Source: Holophagales bacterium
GTDB taxonomy: Bacteria > Acidobacteriota > Thermoanaerobaculia > Multivoradales > Multivoraceae
Assembly (NCBI GenBank): GCA_009836625.1
Contig: VXVC01000004.1
Coordinates: 124,001 to 188,000, forward strand
DNA length: 64,000 bases
Direction: 5' to 3'
Part shown: one piece after another, positions 25,794 to 34,100 of the stretch
How positions within the stretch are numbered: the stretch's first letter is position 1
Layout: each line of letters opens with the position of its first letter
Notes under the pieces: generated by a model
Databases searched by the model: none
The model's input: the letters and a program-made list of their open reading frames with translations, nothing else
What the model was told of the DNA's origin: nothing
Position numbers and translations under genes: made by a program

Positions 25794-27188
25794 ATGAGCG
25801 GTTGGACACCCCTCTGGGGACGCCGCGAGCTGCTGAAGGCGGCCTGGACAGGACCTGCGGCGGCCGCCGCCGCGCTTGGCGCCCACGCGGCGGCGAGTCA
25901 GGAACCAGACGGCGCCGGGGCCGCGGAGCAACCGGACGAAGCGGCGCTCGAGGCGTACCGCGCGGGATTCGCCGCGCCGCCGCTCGAGCGGGTGCGGATC
26001 GGCTTCGTCGGCGTCGGCCTCCAGGGCGCCAGCCACGTCCGCAACTTCCTGCGCATCGACGGCGTCGACGTCGTCGCGATCTGCGACATCGACGAGCCGC
26101 GGGCCGAGGAGGTCGCATCCTGGGTCGTCGACGCCGGTGGAGCGGCGCCGGAGCTGTACACCCGGGGCGATACGGATTTCAAGCGCCTGTGCGGGCGCGA
26201 CGACATCGACCTCGTGTTCAACGCGACACCCTGGCGCTGGCACGTTCCGGTCTGCGTCGAGGCGATGGAGACCGGAAAGCACACGGCGGTCGAGGTCCCG
26301 GCCGCGATCACCCTCGAGGGCTGCTGGCGTCTGGTCGAGACCGCTGAACGCACCGCGCGGCACTGCGTGATGATGGAGAACTGTAACTACGGCCGCAGCG
26401 AGATGATGGTCCTGAACATGGTGCGCCAGGGCCTGCTGGGCGATCTTCTTCACGGCGAGGCGGCCTACATCCACGACCTGCGGTCGCTCAAGTTCTCCGA
26501 CCGCAACGAGGGCCTGTGGCGCCTTCAGCACTCTGTCGAACGCAACGCGAACCTCTACCCGACCCACGGTCTCGGGCCGGTGGCCCAGTGCATGGACATC
26601 AACCGGGGCGACTGCTTCGACTACCTGGTCTCGCTGTCGAGCCCGGCGAAGGGGCTGGCGCTCTACGCGGCGGAGCGGTTCGGCGCCGACGATCCGCGAG
26701 CCCAGGTCCGCTACGCCCTGGGCGACATGAACTCGAGCCTGATCCGGACGCGGCGCGGACGGAGCATCCTGCTGCAGCACGACACGACGACGCCCAGGCC
26801 GTACAGCAGGCTCAACCTGGTGCAGGGTACCCGCGGCGTGTTCGCGGGATTTCCCGACCGGATCTTCATCGAAGGCGAGGCCGAGGGGCACGAGTGGAGC
26901 GACGTCGAGCCCTACCGGGAGCGGTTCGAGCATCCGTTGTGGACGGAGCGGGCCGGCGATGCCGAGGGCGCCGGTCACGGGGGCATGGACTACCTCGAGG
27001 ACTACCGGCTGGTTCGCTGCCTGCTCGATGGCGCGCCCACCGACATGGACGTCTACGACGCGGCGGCGCTGTCGGCGCCGGTCGAGTTGAGCGAACTCTC
27101 GGTCGCCCGGGGCAGCGAGCCGGTCGAGTTCCCCGACTTCACCCGCGGCGCCTACCGGACGCGGCCGCCTCTGGGGATCGTCGCCTGA
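25794..27188 (+). CDS. Secreted Gfo/Idh/MocA oxidoreductase, GH109-type (alpha-N-acetylgalactosaminidase-like)
   Basis: 464 residues. A twin-arginine signal (GRRELLKAA) precedes an NAD-binding Rossmann domain (IGFVGVGLQGASH, about 68-80). The sequence then follows the GH109 family closely: AVEVPAAITLEGCWRLVE, MMENCNYGRSEMMVLNMVRQ, NLYPTHGLGPVAQCMDINRG and TPRPYSR. GH109 enzymes use tightly bound NAD to cleave alpha-GalNAc by a redox elimination route. The cofactor and Tat signal fit a protein folded before export. The substrate is inferred from family only. Its stop overlaps the next gene as CTGA. Confidence 0.85.
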   Translation: MSGWTPLWGRRELLKAAWTGPAAAAAALGAHAAASQEPDGAGAAEQPDEAALEAYRAGFAAPPLERVRIGFVGVGLQGASHVRNFLRIDGVDVVAICDIDEPRAEEVASWVVDAGGAAPELYTRGDTDFKRLCGRDDIDLVFNATPWRWHVPVCVEAMETGKHTAVEVPAAITLEGCWRLVETAERTARHCVMMENCNYGRSEMMVLNMVRQGLLGDLLHGEAAYIHDLRSLKFSDRNEGLWRLQHSVERNANLYPTHGLGPVAQCMDINRGDCFDYLVSLSSPAKGLALYAAERFGADDPRAQVRYALGDMNSSLIRTRRGRSILLQHDTTTPRPYSRLNLVQGTRGVFAGFPDRIFIEGEAEGHEWSDVEPYRERFEHPLWTERAGDAEGAGHGGMDYLEDYRLVRCLLDGAPTDMDVYDAAALSAPVELSELSVARGSEPVEFPDFTRGAYRTRPPLGIVA

Positions 27189-28189
27189 GAGTCGCCTACC
27201 TTCTGCCCGGCGCCGCCCTCTACGGCGGCGTCAAGGTGGTGTTGCAGCATGCCCGCGCGCTCCGGGGCCTCGGAGTCGACGCGACCGTCCACTCGCCGGA
27301 TCCATGCCCGACCTGGTTCGACGGGGCGGACACCTTCTACCGGCAGGTGCGGTCCCTCGATCGGCGATCGCTGCCGCGGGTGGAGGTGGCGGTGGGGACG
27401 CTGGCGCCGACCGTCGCTCCGGCGATCGAAGTTGCCGAGCGCCTGGCGTGTCACCTGTGCCAGGGCTACGAGCCGGCCCACGACACGCTGTCCCGACCCG
27501 AGCGCGACGCGATGCTGGCGGCGTACGAGTTGCCGGCCCGGAAGCTCGTCGTGTCGCAACATCTCGTTCGCACGGTCCGCGAGCGGCACTGCGTCGAGGC
27601 TCACTGGATTCCGCAGCCGTTCGAGCCGGAGCTGTTCCGGCCACCGGAGAGAGAACGAAGCCAGGGTGGGCGGCTGCGGGTGCTGGTCACCGGTCATTGG
27701 GCGCTCGAGGTGAAGGGCGTGGCCTGGTGCCTTCGTGCGCTACGGCCGCTCTTCGAGCGGAGCGGGCACCGTCTCGACCTGGTGCGCCTGTCGCTGGACG
27801 CGGACGCGGAGGAACTCGCTTTCTGGCCTGAAGCGGAGCGGCACCGTCACGTTCCGCCGGCCGAGGTTCCGGCATTGATCCAGGGCGTGGACCTGTGCAT
27901 CGGGCCGTCGTCGCCTCTCGAGGGCTTCGGCCTGCTCGCGCTCGAAGCGATGGGCTGCGCGCGCCCCTGCGTTCTGACGGACATTCCCTCCCACCGTGAC
28001 CTCGATCCGGAAGACCGGGCCTCGATCAAGGTGTCGTTTGGCGACGCGGAGGCGCTTCGCGACGCGGTGGAGCACCTGTGGCGTGACCGGGATCTGCGGC
28101 GGCGTCTCGGTAGGGTGGGGCGCACGATCGCCGAGACCTACACGGAACGCCGCACCGGTGAAGCGCTGATGCGGGCTTTCGACGAGTAG
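27185..28189 (+). CDS. Glycosyltransferase, GT4-like, probably starting at CTG
   Basis: 334 residues. The N-terminal Rossmann half opens with RVAYLLPGAALYGGVKVVLQ-like sequence (the glycine-rich acceptor loop of GT-B enzymes). The C-terminal half has the donor-site motif GPSSPLEGFGLLALEAMG, a form of EX7E. The frame contains no ATG, GTG or TTG near this conserved beginning. A CTG at 27185 overlaps the TGA of the preceding gene as CTGA, mimicking the usual ATGA coupling, with GGGGA seven bases upstream. The next GTG would remove the first beta strand and loop. Sugar and acceptor are unknown. Confidence 0.82.
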   Translation: MRVAYLLPGAALYGGVKVVLQHARALRGLGVDATVHSPDPCPTWFDGADTFYRQVRSLDRRSLPRVEVAVGTLAPTVAPAIEVAERLACHLCQGYEPAHDTLSRPERDAMLAAYELPARKLVVSQHLVRTVRERHCVEAHWIPQPFEPELFRPPERERSQGGRLRVLVTGHWALEVKGVAWCLRALRPLFERSGHRLDLVRLSLDADAEELAFWPEAERHRHVPPAEVPALIQGVDLCIGPSSPLEGFGLLALEAMGCARPCVLTDIPSHRDLDPEDRASIKVSFGDAEALRDAVEHLWRDRDLRRRLGRVGRTIAETYTERRTGEALMRAFDE

Positions 28190-28203
28190 CGGCGGTCCTC
28201 GCC

Positions 28204-29313
28204 TCAGACGAAGATGGAGACGTAGAAGCCGGCCGTGGTCAGGCTCTCGCGGTCGGGCGTAAGCGAATCGGGAAGCGCGTCGATGCGCTCCGGCAGCGGA
28301 GTGACCTGGGCGTCGATCCGGTAGCGGTCGAAGCCGGCCGCGTGCAACCAGTCCTCCAGGGTGCGCCGGGTGAAGAACCGGACGTGGGTGGCGCAGAGCA
28401 GGCCCATCGGCACGTAGTCCCAACGGCCGGCGATCAGGTCCTCGACCACCGAGTAGTGGCCGACGTTCGGTACCGAAAAGACCATTCGTCCGCCGGGACG
28501 GAGCCAACCGGCGGCCCGTTCCAGGAACGCCTGACCGTCCGTGAGATGTTCGAAGAGTTCGAAGGCGACGATCGCGTCGAAGGTCTCTCCGGGTTCCACG
28601 GCCTGGACGTCACCCCGGACCACCCGGTCGAGCCTGCTCTCGGCTGCCAGTGCCGCTTCGGGATTCAGCTCGATTCCGACGGTGCGGCAGCCGAAACGCT
28701 CCCTGATCAGGGCTGCGGTCGCGCCGCGGCCGCAGCCGACCTCCAGGACGGAGGACTCGGCCCCCAGGTCTGGTGGCAGGAGCGGCAGGACATCGGCACG
28801 TTCGCCGCCGTAGTAGTCGATGAACTCGTAGCAGAGGCCGGCGCGCGCGCCCGGAATCCGCTCGCCCGAGGCGCACAGGGCCGTGGCGGCCGGCGACAGC
28901 AGTGCGGCCGGAGAGACGCCTTCGGCGGCCGGCAAGGTGGAGGCCTCGGTGTCGCAGCCTCCCAGCCACACCGCCTCCGCCTGTTCGAAGTCGGCCAGCG
29001 TGAACAGGTCGCTGCTTGCTTGCGGGCCGGTCGTTGTCAGGTCGGTGGCGTAGACGGCGCCGCAGCCGCCGTCACGGGAGTTCGCCATGAGTTTCTCTCG
29101 CATCCTGCGTAGAGACGCGCGGCCGATCAGGACGCGGCAGGACCTTAGGACGAGCGTCGCTTCCGTATGGGCGGGCGGGTCGGCCGGCACTTCGGCAACG
29201 ACCTCGACCTCGCCGAAGACGGTGCGCGCCTCGCCGATCAGCCAACGGCGGAGGTACCACCACTCGGCCGATGCCTCGGCCTCGGCGTCCCAGGGCAGGA
29301 CCAGCAACAGCAT
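28204..29313 (-). CDS. SAM-dependent methyltransferase with an N-terminal domain of unknown function
   Basis: 369 residues. The C-terminal two thirds form a class I methyltransferase: motif I VLEVGCGRGATAAL (about 188-201), acidic end of beta2 in VGIELNPEA, and FDAIVAFELFEHLTD. The region after it (GLLCATHVRFFTRRTLEDWL) is typical of methyltransferases acting on sugars, lipids or quinone-like small molecules. The N-terminal 160 residues have a short beta-rich and Arg-rich pattern I do not recognise. It faces the glycosyltransferase gene with a 14-base gap, so both may act on one glycan; this is inference. Confidence 0.8.
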   Translation of the reverse strand: MLLLVLPWDAEAEASAEWWYLRRWLIGEARTVFGEVEVVAEVPADPPAHTEATLVLRSCRVLIGRASLRRMREKLMANSRDGGCGAVYATDLTTTGPQASSDLFTLADFEQAEAVWLGGCDTEASTLPAAEGVSPAALLSPAATALCASGERIPGARAGLCYEFIDYYGGERADVLPLLPPDLGAESSVLEVGCGRGATAALIRERFGCRTVGIELNPEAALAAESRLDRVVRGDVQAVEPGETFDAIVAFELFEHLTDGQAFLERAAGWLRPGGRMVFSVPNVGHYSVVEDLIAGRWDYVPMGLLCATHVRFFTRRTLEDWLHAAGFDRYRIDAQVTPLPERIDALPDSLTPDRESLTTAGFYVSIFV

Positions 29314-29320
29314 GAAAACG

Positions 29321-29326
29321 ATCGTA
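29321..29326 (-). promoter_or_regulatory. -10 element TACGAT, leaderless-type, for the methyltransferase
   Basis: TACGAT on the minus strand ends seven bases before the ATG at 29313; the gap reads CGTTTTC, with no Shine-Dalgarno sequence. Confidence 0.45.
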
Positions 29327-29337
29327 GCGGCCGTTCG

Positions 29338-30408
29338 CTACAGGCGGGCCATGACTTCGTCGTGGAACTGCTGGATGACCCGTTCCTGGGTGGCAAGAGA
29401 GGGCAGCAGCATGAGCTGATCGAGACCGGCGTCGGCGAGGGTGCGCACCTGGGCCCGCACCTCGTCCGCCGTGCCCGCCAGGCAGGATGCGCGGATCAGT
29501 TCCGGCGTCACGAACTGCTCCTCCTCTGGCAGGGAGTACGTGCAGTGGCCGGCGTGTACCCGCAGGTGGCGCCCTCGCGCCGGGGTCTGCTCGACCAGGG
29601 CGCAGTACTTGTCCCAGACCGGCCGTACATGCGGCGGCGGCTCCCGCTTGAACTGGTGCTGCTGATCGTAGAGGTAGTGCAGGCCGGAGAGCACGAAGGG
29701 ACCGCACTCCTCGATCACCCGCGGCGAGGCCAGATCCTCACCGGGCTCCAGAATCACGGCTGTCGTGAGCGAGCAGGTGTAGAAGCCGTCGTGGTCGAAG
29801 TCCCGGCCGGCCGCCTCGGCGCCCCGGCGGCAGTTCTCGATCGCGCGGTCGAACAGCGAGGCGTTCGGCGGAATCGACATGACGAGGCCATCGCCGACTT
29901 CGCCCGCCAGACCCTGGCTCTTGGGACCGAAGCCGGAGACGTACATCGGGATGCGCGGCTCGGTGGCGATGAAGCCCTGTTCCTCCATCAGGAAGCGGAG
30001 CGGCTCCGTGCGGCCGCGGAACGTGAACTCGACCTCCTGGCCGTCGAGCAGCGCCCGCACCACGCGCAGGTACTCGCCGAACTCGTTGACGCCGACCGGA
30101 CGGTGTCCCATCAGTCGGAGCGCCGTGTTGCCGGCGCCGATGCCGAGGAAGGTGCGTCCCGGAGCGATCCTGTTGATCGTCGCGATGCTGTGCGCCGTGA
30201 CCGGCGCGATCCGCGTGCCGGTGATCGCGACGCCGGTCCCGAGCCTGATCCGGCTCGTCCGCTCCGCCGCCAGCGCCAGCACCGCGTAGCAGTCGGACCA
30301 GATCATCTGGCTGTCGGCGATCCACGCATGGCTGTACCCGAGCGCTTCCGCCCGCTCGATGTAGCCGATGTCGTCGATCTTGCTGGCGACGCAGACGCCG
30401 AAGTCCAT
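29338..30408 (-). CDS. LLM-class flavin-dependent oxidoreductase
   Basis: 356 residues of the luciferase-like TIM barrel. MDFGVCVASKIDDIGYIERAE-type N-terminus, IRLGTGVAITGTRIAPVTAH and FLGIGAGNTALRLMG are characteristic of F420- or FMN-dependent family members. The likely cofactor cannot be decided by eye; the overall look (IADSQMIWSDCYAVLALAA) is close to F420-dependent tetrahydromethanopterin-reductase-like proteins. The start is the ATG at 30408; a longer frame to 30561 adds 51 Arg-rich residues that are not conserved-looking and would cross the promoter. It is divergent from the DUF1553 gene. Confidence 0.87.
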   Translation of the reverse strand: MDFGVCVASKIDDIGYIERAEALGYSHAWIADSQMIWSDCYAVLALAAERTSRIRLGTGVAITGTRIAPVTAHSIATINRIAPGRTFLGIGAGNTALRLMGHRPVGVNEFGEYLRVVRALLDGQEVEFTFRGRTEPLRFLMEEQGFIATEPRIPMYVSGFGPKSQGLAGEVGDGLVMSIPPNASLFDRAIENCRRGAEAAGRDFDHDGFYTCSLTTAVILEPGEDLASPRVIEECGPFVLSGLHYLYDQQHQFKREPPPHVRPVWDKYCALVEQTPARGRHLRVHAGHCTYSLPEEEQFVTPELIRASCLAGTADEVRAQVRTLADAGLDQLMLLPSLATQERVIQQFHDEVMARL

Positions 30409-30417
30409 GCGGCCGGC

Positions 30418-30423
30418 AGTGTA
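30418..30423 (-). promoter_or_regulatory. -10 element TACACT, leaderless-type, for the LLM oxidoreductase
   Basis: TACACT on the minus strand ends nine bases before the ATG at 30408; the gap GCCGGCCGC holds no Shine-Dalgarno sequence. Confidence 0.42.
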
Positions 30424-30551
30424 CCGCCGGACGCGGTGGCGGCACCCGCCCGGCCCAGACCGGGCTGAACGGCTTCGACGTGGCGGACCTGCGGCGCGGT
30501 AACATCCTCGGAATCCAGAAAGAGGATTGGGTTCAGGAGCGGTTGAGACGT

Positions 30552-33500
30552 ATGGACACAAGAGTCAGCAGGGTCGCGGGTGCGATGCTGATGGGCTTGG
30601 TTTTACTTGCAGGCGGTGGGGGACTCGCCAAAGCCGCGACGCTTCCGGACTTCGAGTCGGAAGTCCTGCCGGTGTTGAAGAGCCGGTGTTTCGCCTGTCA
30701 CGGGCCGCTTAGACAGCGGGGGAATCTGCGGCTCGATTCGCGGCCGGCGATGTTGATCGGGGGTGGTCGGGGAGCGGCGATCGTGCCTGGGGATGCCGAG
30801 TCGAGTCTGCTCGTCGCTGCGATCCGGCGCGAAGACGAACTGGAGATGCCGCCGCCGCGGGCGCTCGAGGAGGCGGAGCGGGCGCTGCTCGAGGCGTGGA
30901 TCGATGCCGGTGCGGAGTGGCCTCTGGCGGATGAGGAAGAGGTTGGGGGAGTTGGCGTCGCGGCGCGTGAAGTTCCGCCCGTGGCGCACGACATCGCGGG
31001 TCCGGGCGAGCCTCTCTCCTTCAATCGAGACGTCCGGCCGATCCTCTCGGACCACTGCTACGAGTGTCACGGCCCGGACGCGGCCGTGCGTCAGGTGGGC
31101 CTGCGGCTCGACCAGGGCGAGTCGGCGCTGGGTGTTCTTTCCTCGGGGCGTCGTGCCTTGGTGCCCGGCAGCCTGGACGAGAGTCAGTTGTTCCAGCGGA
31201 TCGCGGCAGTCGATCCTCTCGATCGCATGCCGCCGCCTCACGCGGACTCGACGTTGTCCGACCGTGAGATCGAGACCCTGGGCCGGTTCATTCTGCAAGG
31301 AGCGGAGTTCGAGGATCACTGGGCGTACCGGCCGCCGCGGCGTCCCGATCCGTCGCCGGTGGCGGACCCTGATTGGGTCCGCGGCGATCTCGATCGCTTC
31401 GTTCTGGCCCGGCTGGAGAGCGAGGGGCTTGCGCCCGCGCCTGAGGCGGCCCGCCGCACACTGGCGCGGCGTCTGTCACTCGATCTCACCGGGCTGCCGC
31501 CGACGCCGGGCGAGGTGGAGGCCTTCCTGGCCGACACCTCGCCGGACGCCTACGAGCGTCTGGTGGACCGGCTGCTCGCCTCCGAGCGCTACGGGGAGCA
31601 CATGGCGCGCTTCTGGCTGGACGCCGCCCGCTACGCCGACACGAACGGCTACCACCGGGACCTCGAGCGGTCGATGTGGCGCTGGCGCGACTGGGTGATC
31701 GACGCGTTCAACCGCAACCAGCCCTTCGACGAATTCACGGTCGATCAGCTCGCCGGCGACCTGCTGGCGGATCCGAGTCCTGAGCAGTTGCTTGCCACCG
31801 GCTTCCACCGCAACCACATGATCAACAACGAGGGCGGCGCGATTCCGGAGGAGTACCGCGTCCAGTACGTCTTCGACCGCACGGACACGACGGCCACGGT
31901 CTGGATGGGGCTGACCGCCGGCTGCGCCAAGTGCCACGACCACAAGTTCGATCCGATCAGCCAGCGTGAGTACTACCAGCTCGCCGCCTTCTTCAACACG
32001 GTCGACGAGGCCGGTCTCGATGGCAACCAGGGCAATGCGGAGCCGAAGATCCAGGCGCCCGACCCGGGCCAGCGTGCGTTGCTTCGGGAGATTCGGGAGG
32101 AACTTGCGCCGCTCGATGCGCTCCTCGACGATGCGAACGGAGAAGCCGTCACGACGCAGGCCGCGTGGCAGCAGGAGTGGGACCGCCGGCTGGGCGAGAG
32201 GTGGCGGCCGCTGGTGCCGGTTTCGCTCGAGTCCACCGCTGGAGCCCGTATGACCGTTCTCGATGACGGCTCGATCGAAGTGTCCGGCGAGAATCCCGTG
32301 ACCGACGTCTATGTGATCGAGGCCGAGACCGACCTTGACCACGTCGGCGCGTTGCGGCTGGAGGCGCTTCGGGATCGGTCCGATCCGTCGCTCGGGATTG
32401 GCCGGGCCGAGGACGGGAGTTTCGTGCTGACCGAGGTCGAGGTCGAGGTGACGCCGCTCGATGGGGGACCGTCCGGCGCCCTGAACCTGGCTGCTGGCTA
32501 CGCCGACTACGCGACGCCGTCCATGGGCCTCGAACTGGCGGTGGACAGCGATCCTGAGACCGGCTGGGGCGCCGGCTACATGACCCGGCCCACCGCCCGG
32601 ACGGCCGTGTTCCGGGCGGCTCGGGCTCGGACGCCCGAGGTGGCCGAGGCGGCGCCGGGCCCGGCCTTTGGCGTCCGGCTGCGGATCGTTCTGCGGCAGG
32701 AGTCGACCTATCAGTACAAGACGATGCGCCGTTTCCGGCTGTCGGTATCCGACGCGCCCGAGGTGGCGTTTCAGGTGCTGGAGCCGAAGCAGCTGCCGCC
32801 ACCGTACGGCGGTCTCGTGACGGCGTACCGGGACGTCGAGTACCTGGTCGGGCTGCCCGAGGATCAACGGACCGGGGAGCAGGCGACGACGATCCGCCAT
32901 CGCTTCCGACGGGGCTACTGGTCTCCGTGGCTGGTGCATGAGACGCGCTACGCCGCGCTCTCGGAGCGTCTCCGTGAGATCGAGGCCGCCGTGCCGACGA
33001 CGATGGTCATGCGCGAGATGGACGATCCGCGGCCAACCTTCGTGTTGCGTCGCGGCGAGTACGACCAGCAGTTGGACGAAGTCGACGCGGCCGTTCCGGC
33101 GGTGCTGCCGCCGATCCCGGAAGACCTCCCGAAGAACCGGCTCGGCCTGGCGCGCTGGCTGGTCAGCGGAGATCATCCGCTCACCGCGCGTGTGACGGCG
33201 AATCGCATCTGGCGGAAGTTCTTCGCTCGCGGCCTGGTGGCGACGGCCGGCGACTTCGGCGCCCAGGGCGCGTGGCCGTCCCACCCGGAGCTGCTCGACT
33301 GGCTGGCGACCGAACTGGTCCGGCAGGAGTGGGATCTGAAGGCGCTCCAGAAGATGGTCGTGCTGTCCTCGACTTATCGCCAGAGTTCCAGGGTGAGCGC
33401 GGAACTCATCGAACTCGACCCGGAGAACCGGCTGCTGGCGCGCGCGTCCCGCTTCCGCCTCGACGCGGAGGTGATCCGGGACGGGGCGCTGGCCGTTTCC

Positions 33501-34100
33501 GGCCTTCTGGTCGAGAGGCTCGGCGGCCCGAGCGTCAAGCCCTATCAGCCGCCCGGTCTGTGGCGGGAGATCGGCTACGAGAGCAGCGCCAGCGTCTTCG
33601 AGCAGGACCACGGCGAGGCGCTCTACCGGCGCAGCCTGTACACCTTCTGGAAGCGGACCGTGCCGCCGCCGAACATGCTGGTGTTCGACGCGCCGAACCG
33701 GGAGACGTGCGTAGTGGAGAGGTCCCGCTCCAACACGCCGCTGCAGGCCCTGGTGCTGATGAACGATCCCCAGTTCGTCGAGGCGGCGCGCGTTCTGGCG
33801 GAAGACCTGCTTGCGGAGAACGCCGCCGCGGCGCCGGCCGACGCCGGCGATGCGAGTCTGATCGACGGGCTCTTCCGCCGGGTGCTGGCGCGTCCGGCGA
33901 CGGCCGTGGAGCAAGAGGCGATGTTCGATCTCGTCGCCGATCTGCGGCCGCGCTACGAACGGGATCCGGCGGCGGCCGAAGCGTTGCTGAACGTCGGCGA
34001 GTGGCCCGTCGACGAGAGTTTGCCTGGCGCCGAACTCGCGGCCTGGAGTGTGGCCGCGAGCGCGGTGCTGAACCTGGACGAGGCGGTGACCAGACGATGA
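30552..34100 (+). CDS. Secreted DUF1549/DUF1553 protein with two planctomycete-type cytochrome c domains
   Basis: 1,182 residues. Signal peptide (1-29), a first PSCyt1 haem site CFACHG (C46-H50), a second haem site CYECHG near residue 168, then DUF1549 (about 240-470; ERYGEHMARFWLDAARYADT), a central beta-rich carbohydrate-binding-like region (about 570-740) and DUF1553 (about 860-1130; NRIWRKFFARGLVATAGDFG). The family is widespread in planctomycetes and soil or marine bacteria and is thought to be an oxidative enzyme with its DUF1501 partner; the reaction is unknown. AGGAG lies 12 bases before the ATG and a TAACAT -10-like box at 30500. The stop overlaps the next start (ATGA). Confidence 0.9.
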   Translation: MDTRVSRVAGAMLMGLVLLAGGGGLAKAATLPDFESEVLPVLKSRCFACHGPLRQRGNLRLDSRPAMLIGGGRGAAIVPGDAESSLLVAAIRREDELEMPPPRALEEAERALLEAWIDAGAEWPLADEEEVGGVGVAAREVPPVAHDIAGPGEPLSFNRDVRPILSDHCYECHGPDAAVRQVGLRLDQGESALGVLSSGRRALVPGSLDESQLFQRIAAVDPLDRMPPPHADSTLSDREIETLGRFILQGAEFEDHWAYRPPRRPDPSPVADPDWVRGDLDRFVLARLESEGLAPAPEAARRTLARRLSLDLTGLPPTPGEVEAFLADTSPDAYERLVDRLLASERYGEHMARFWLDAARYADTNGYHRDLERSMWRWRDWVIDAFNRNQPFDEFTVDQLAGDLLADPSPEQLLATGFHRNHMINNEGGAIPEEYRVQYVFDRTDTTATVWMGLTAGCAKCHDHKFDPISQREYYQLAAFFNTVDEAGLDGNQGNAEPKIQAPDPGQRALLREIREELAPLDALLDDANGEAVTTQAAWQQEWDRRLGERWRPLVPVSLESTAGARMTVLDDGSIEVSGENPVTDVYVIEAETDLDHVGALRLEALRDRSDPSLGIGRAEDGSFVLTEVEVEVTPLDGGPSGALNLAAGYADYATPSMGLELAVDSDPETGWGAGYMTRPTARTAVFRAARARTPEVAEAAPGPAFGVRLRIVLRQESTYQYKTMRRFRLSVSDAPEVAFQVLEPKQLPPPYGGLVTAYRDVEYLVGLPEDQRTGEQATTIRHRFRRGYWSPWLVHETRYAALSERLREIEAAVPTTMVMREMDDPRPTFVLRRGEYDQQLDEVDAAVPAVLPPIPEDLPKNRLGLARWLVSGDHPLTARVTANRIWRKFFARGLVATAGDFGAQGAWPSHPELLDWLATELVRQEWDLKALQKMVVLSSTYRQSSRVSAELIELDPENRLLARASRFRLDAEVIRDGALAVSGLLVERLGGPSVKPYQPPGLWREIGYESSASVFEQDHGEALYRRSLYTFWKRTVPPPNMLVFDAPNRETCVVERSRSNTPLQALVLMNDPQFVEAARVLAEDLLAENAAAAPADAGDASLIDGLFRRVLARPATAVEQEAMFDLVADLRPRYERDPAAAEALLNVGEWPVDESLPGAELAAWSVAASAVLNLDEAVTRR

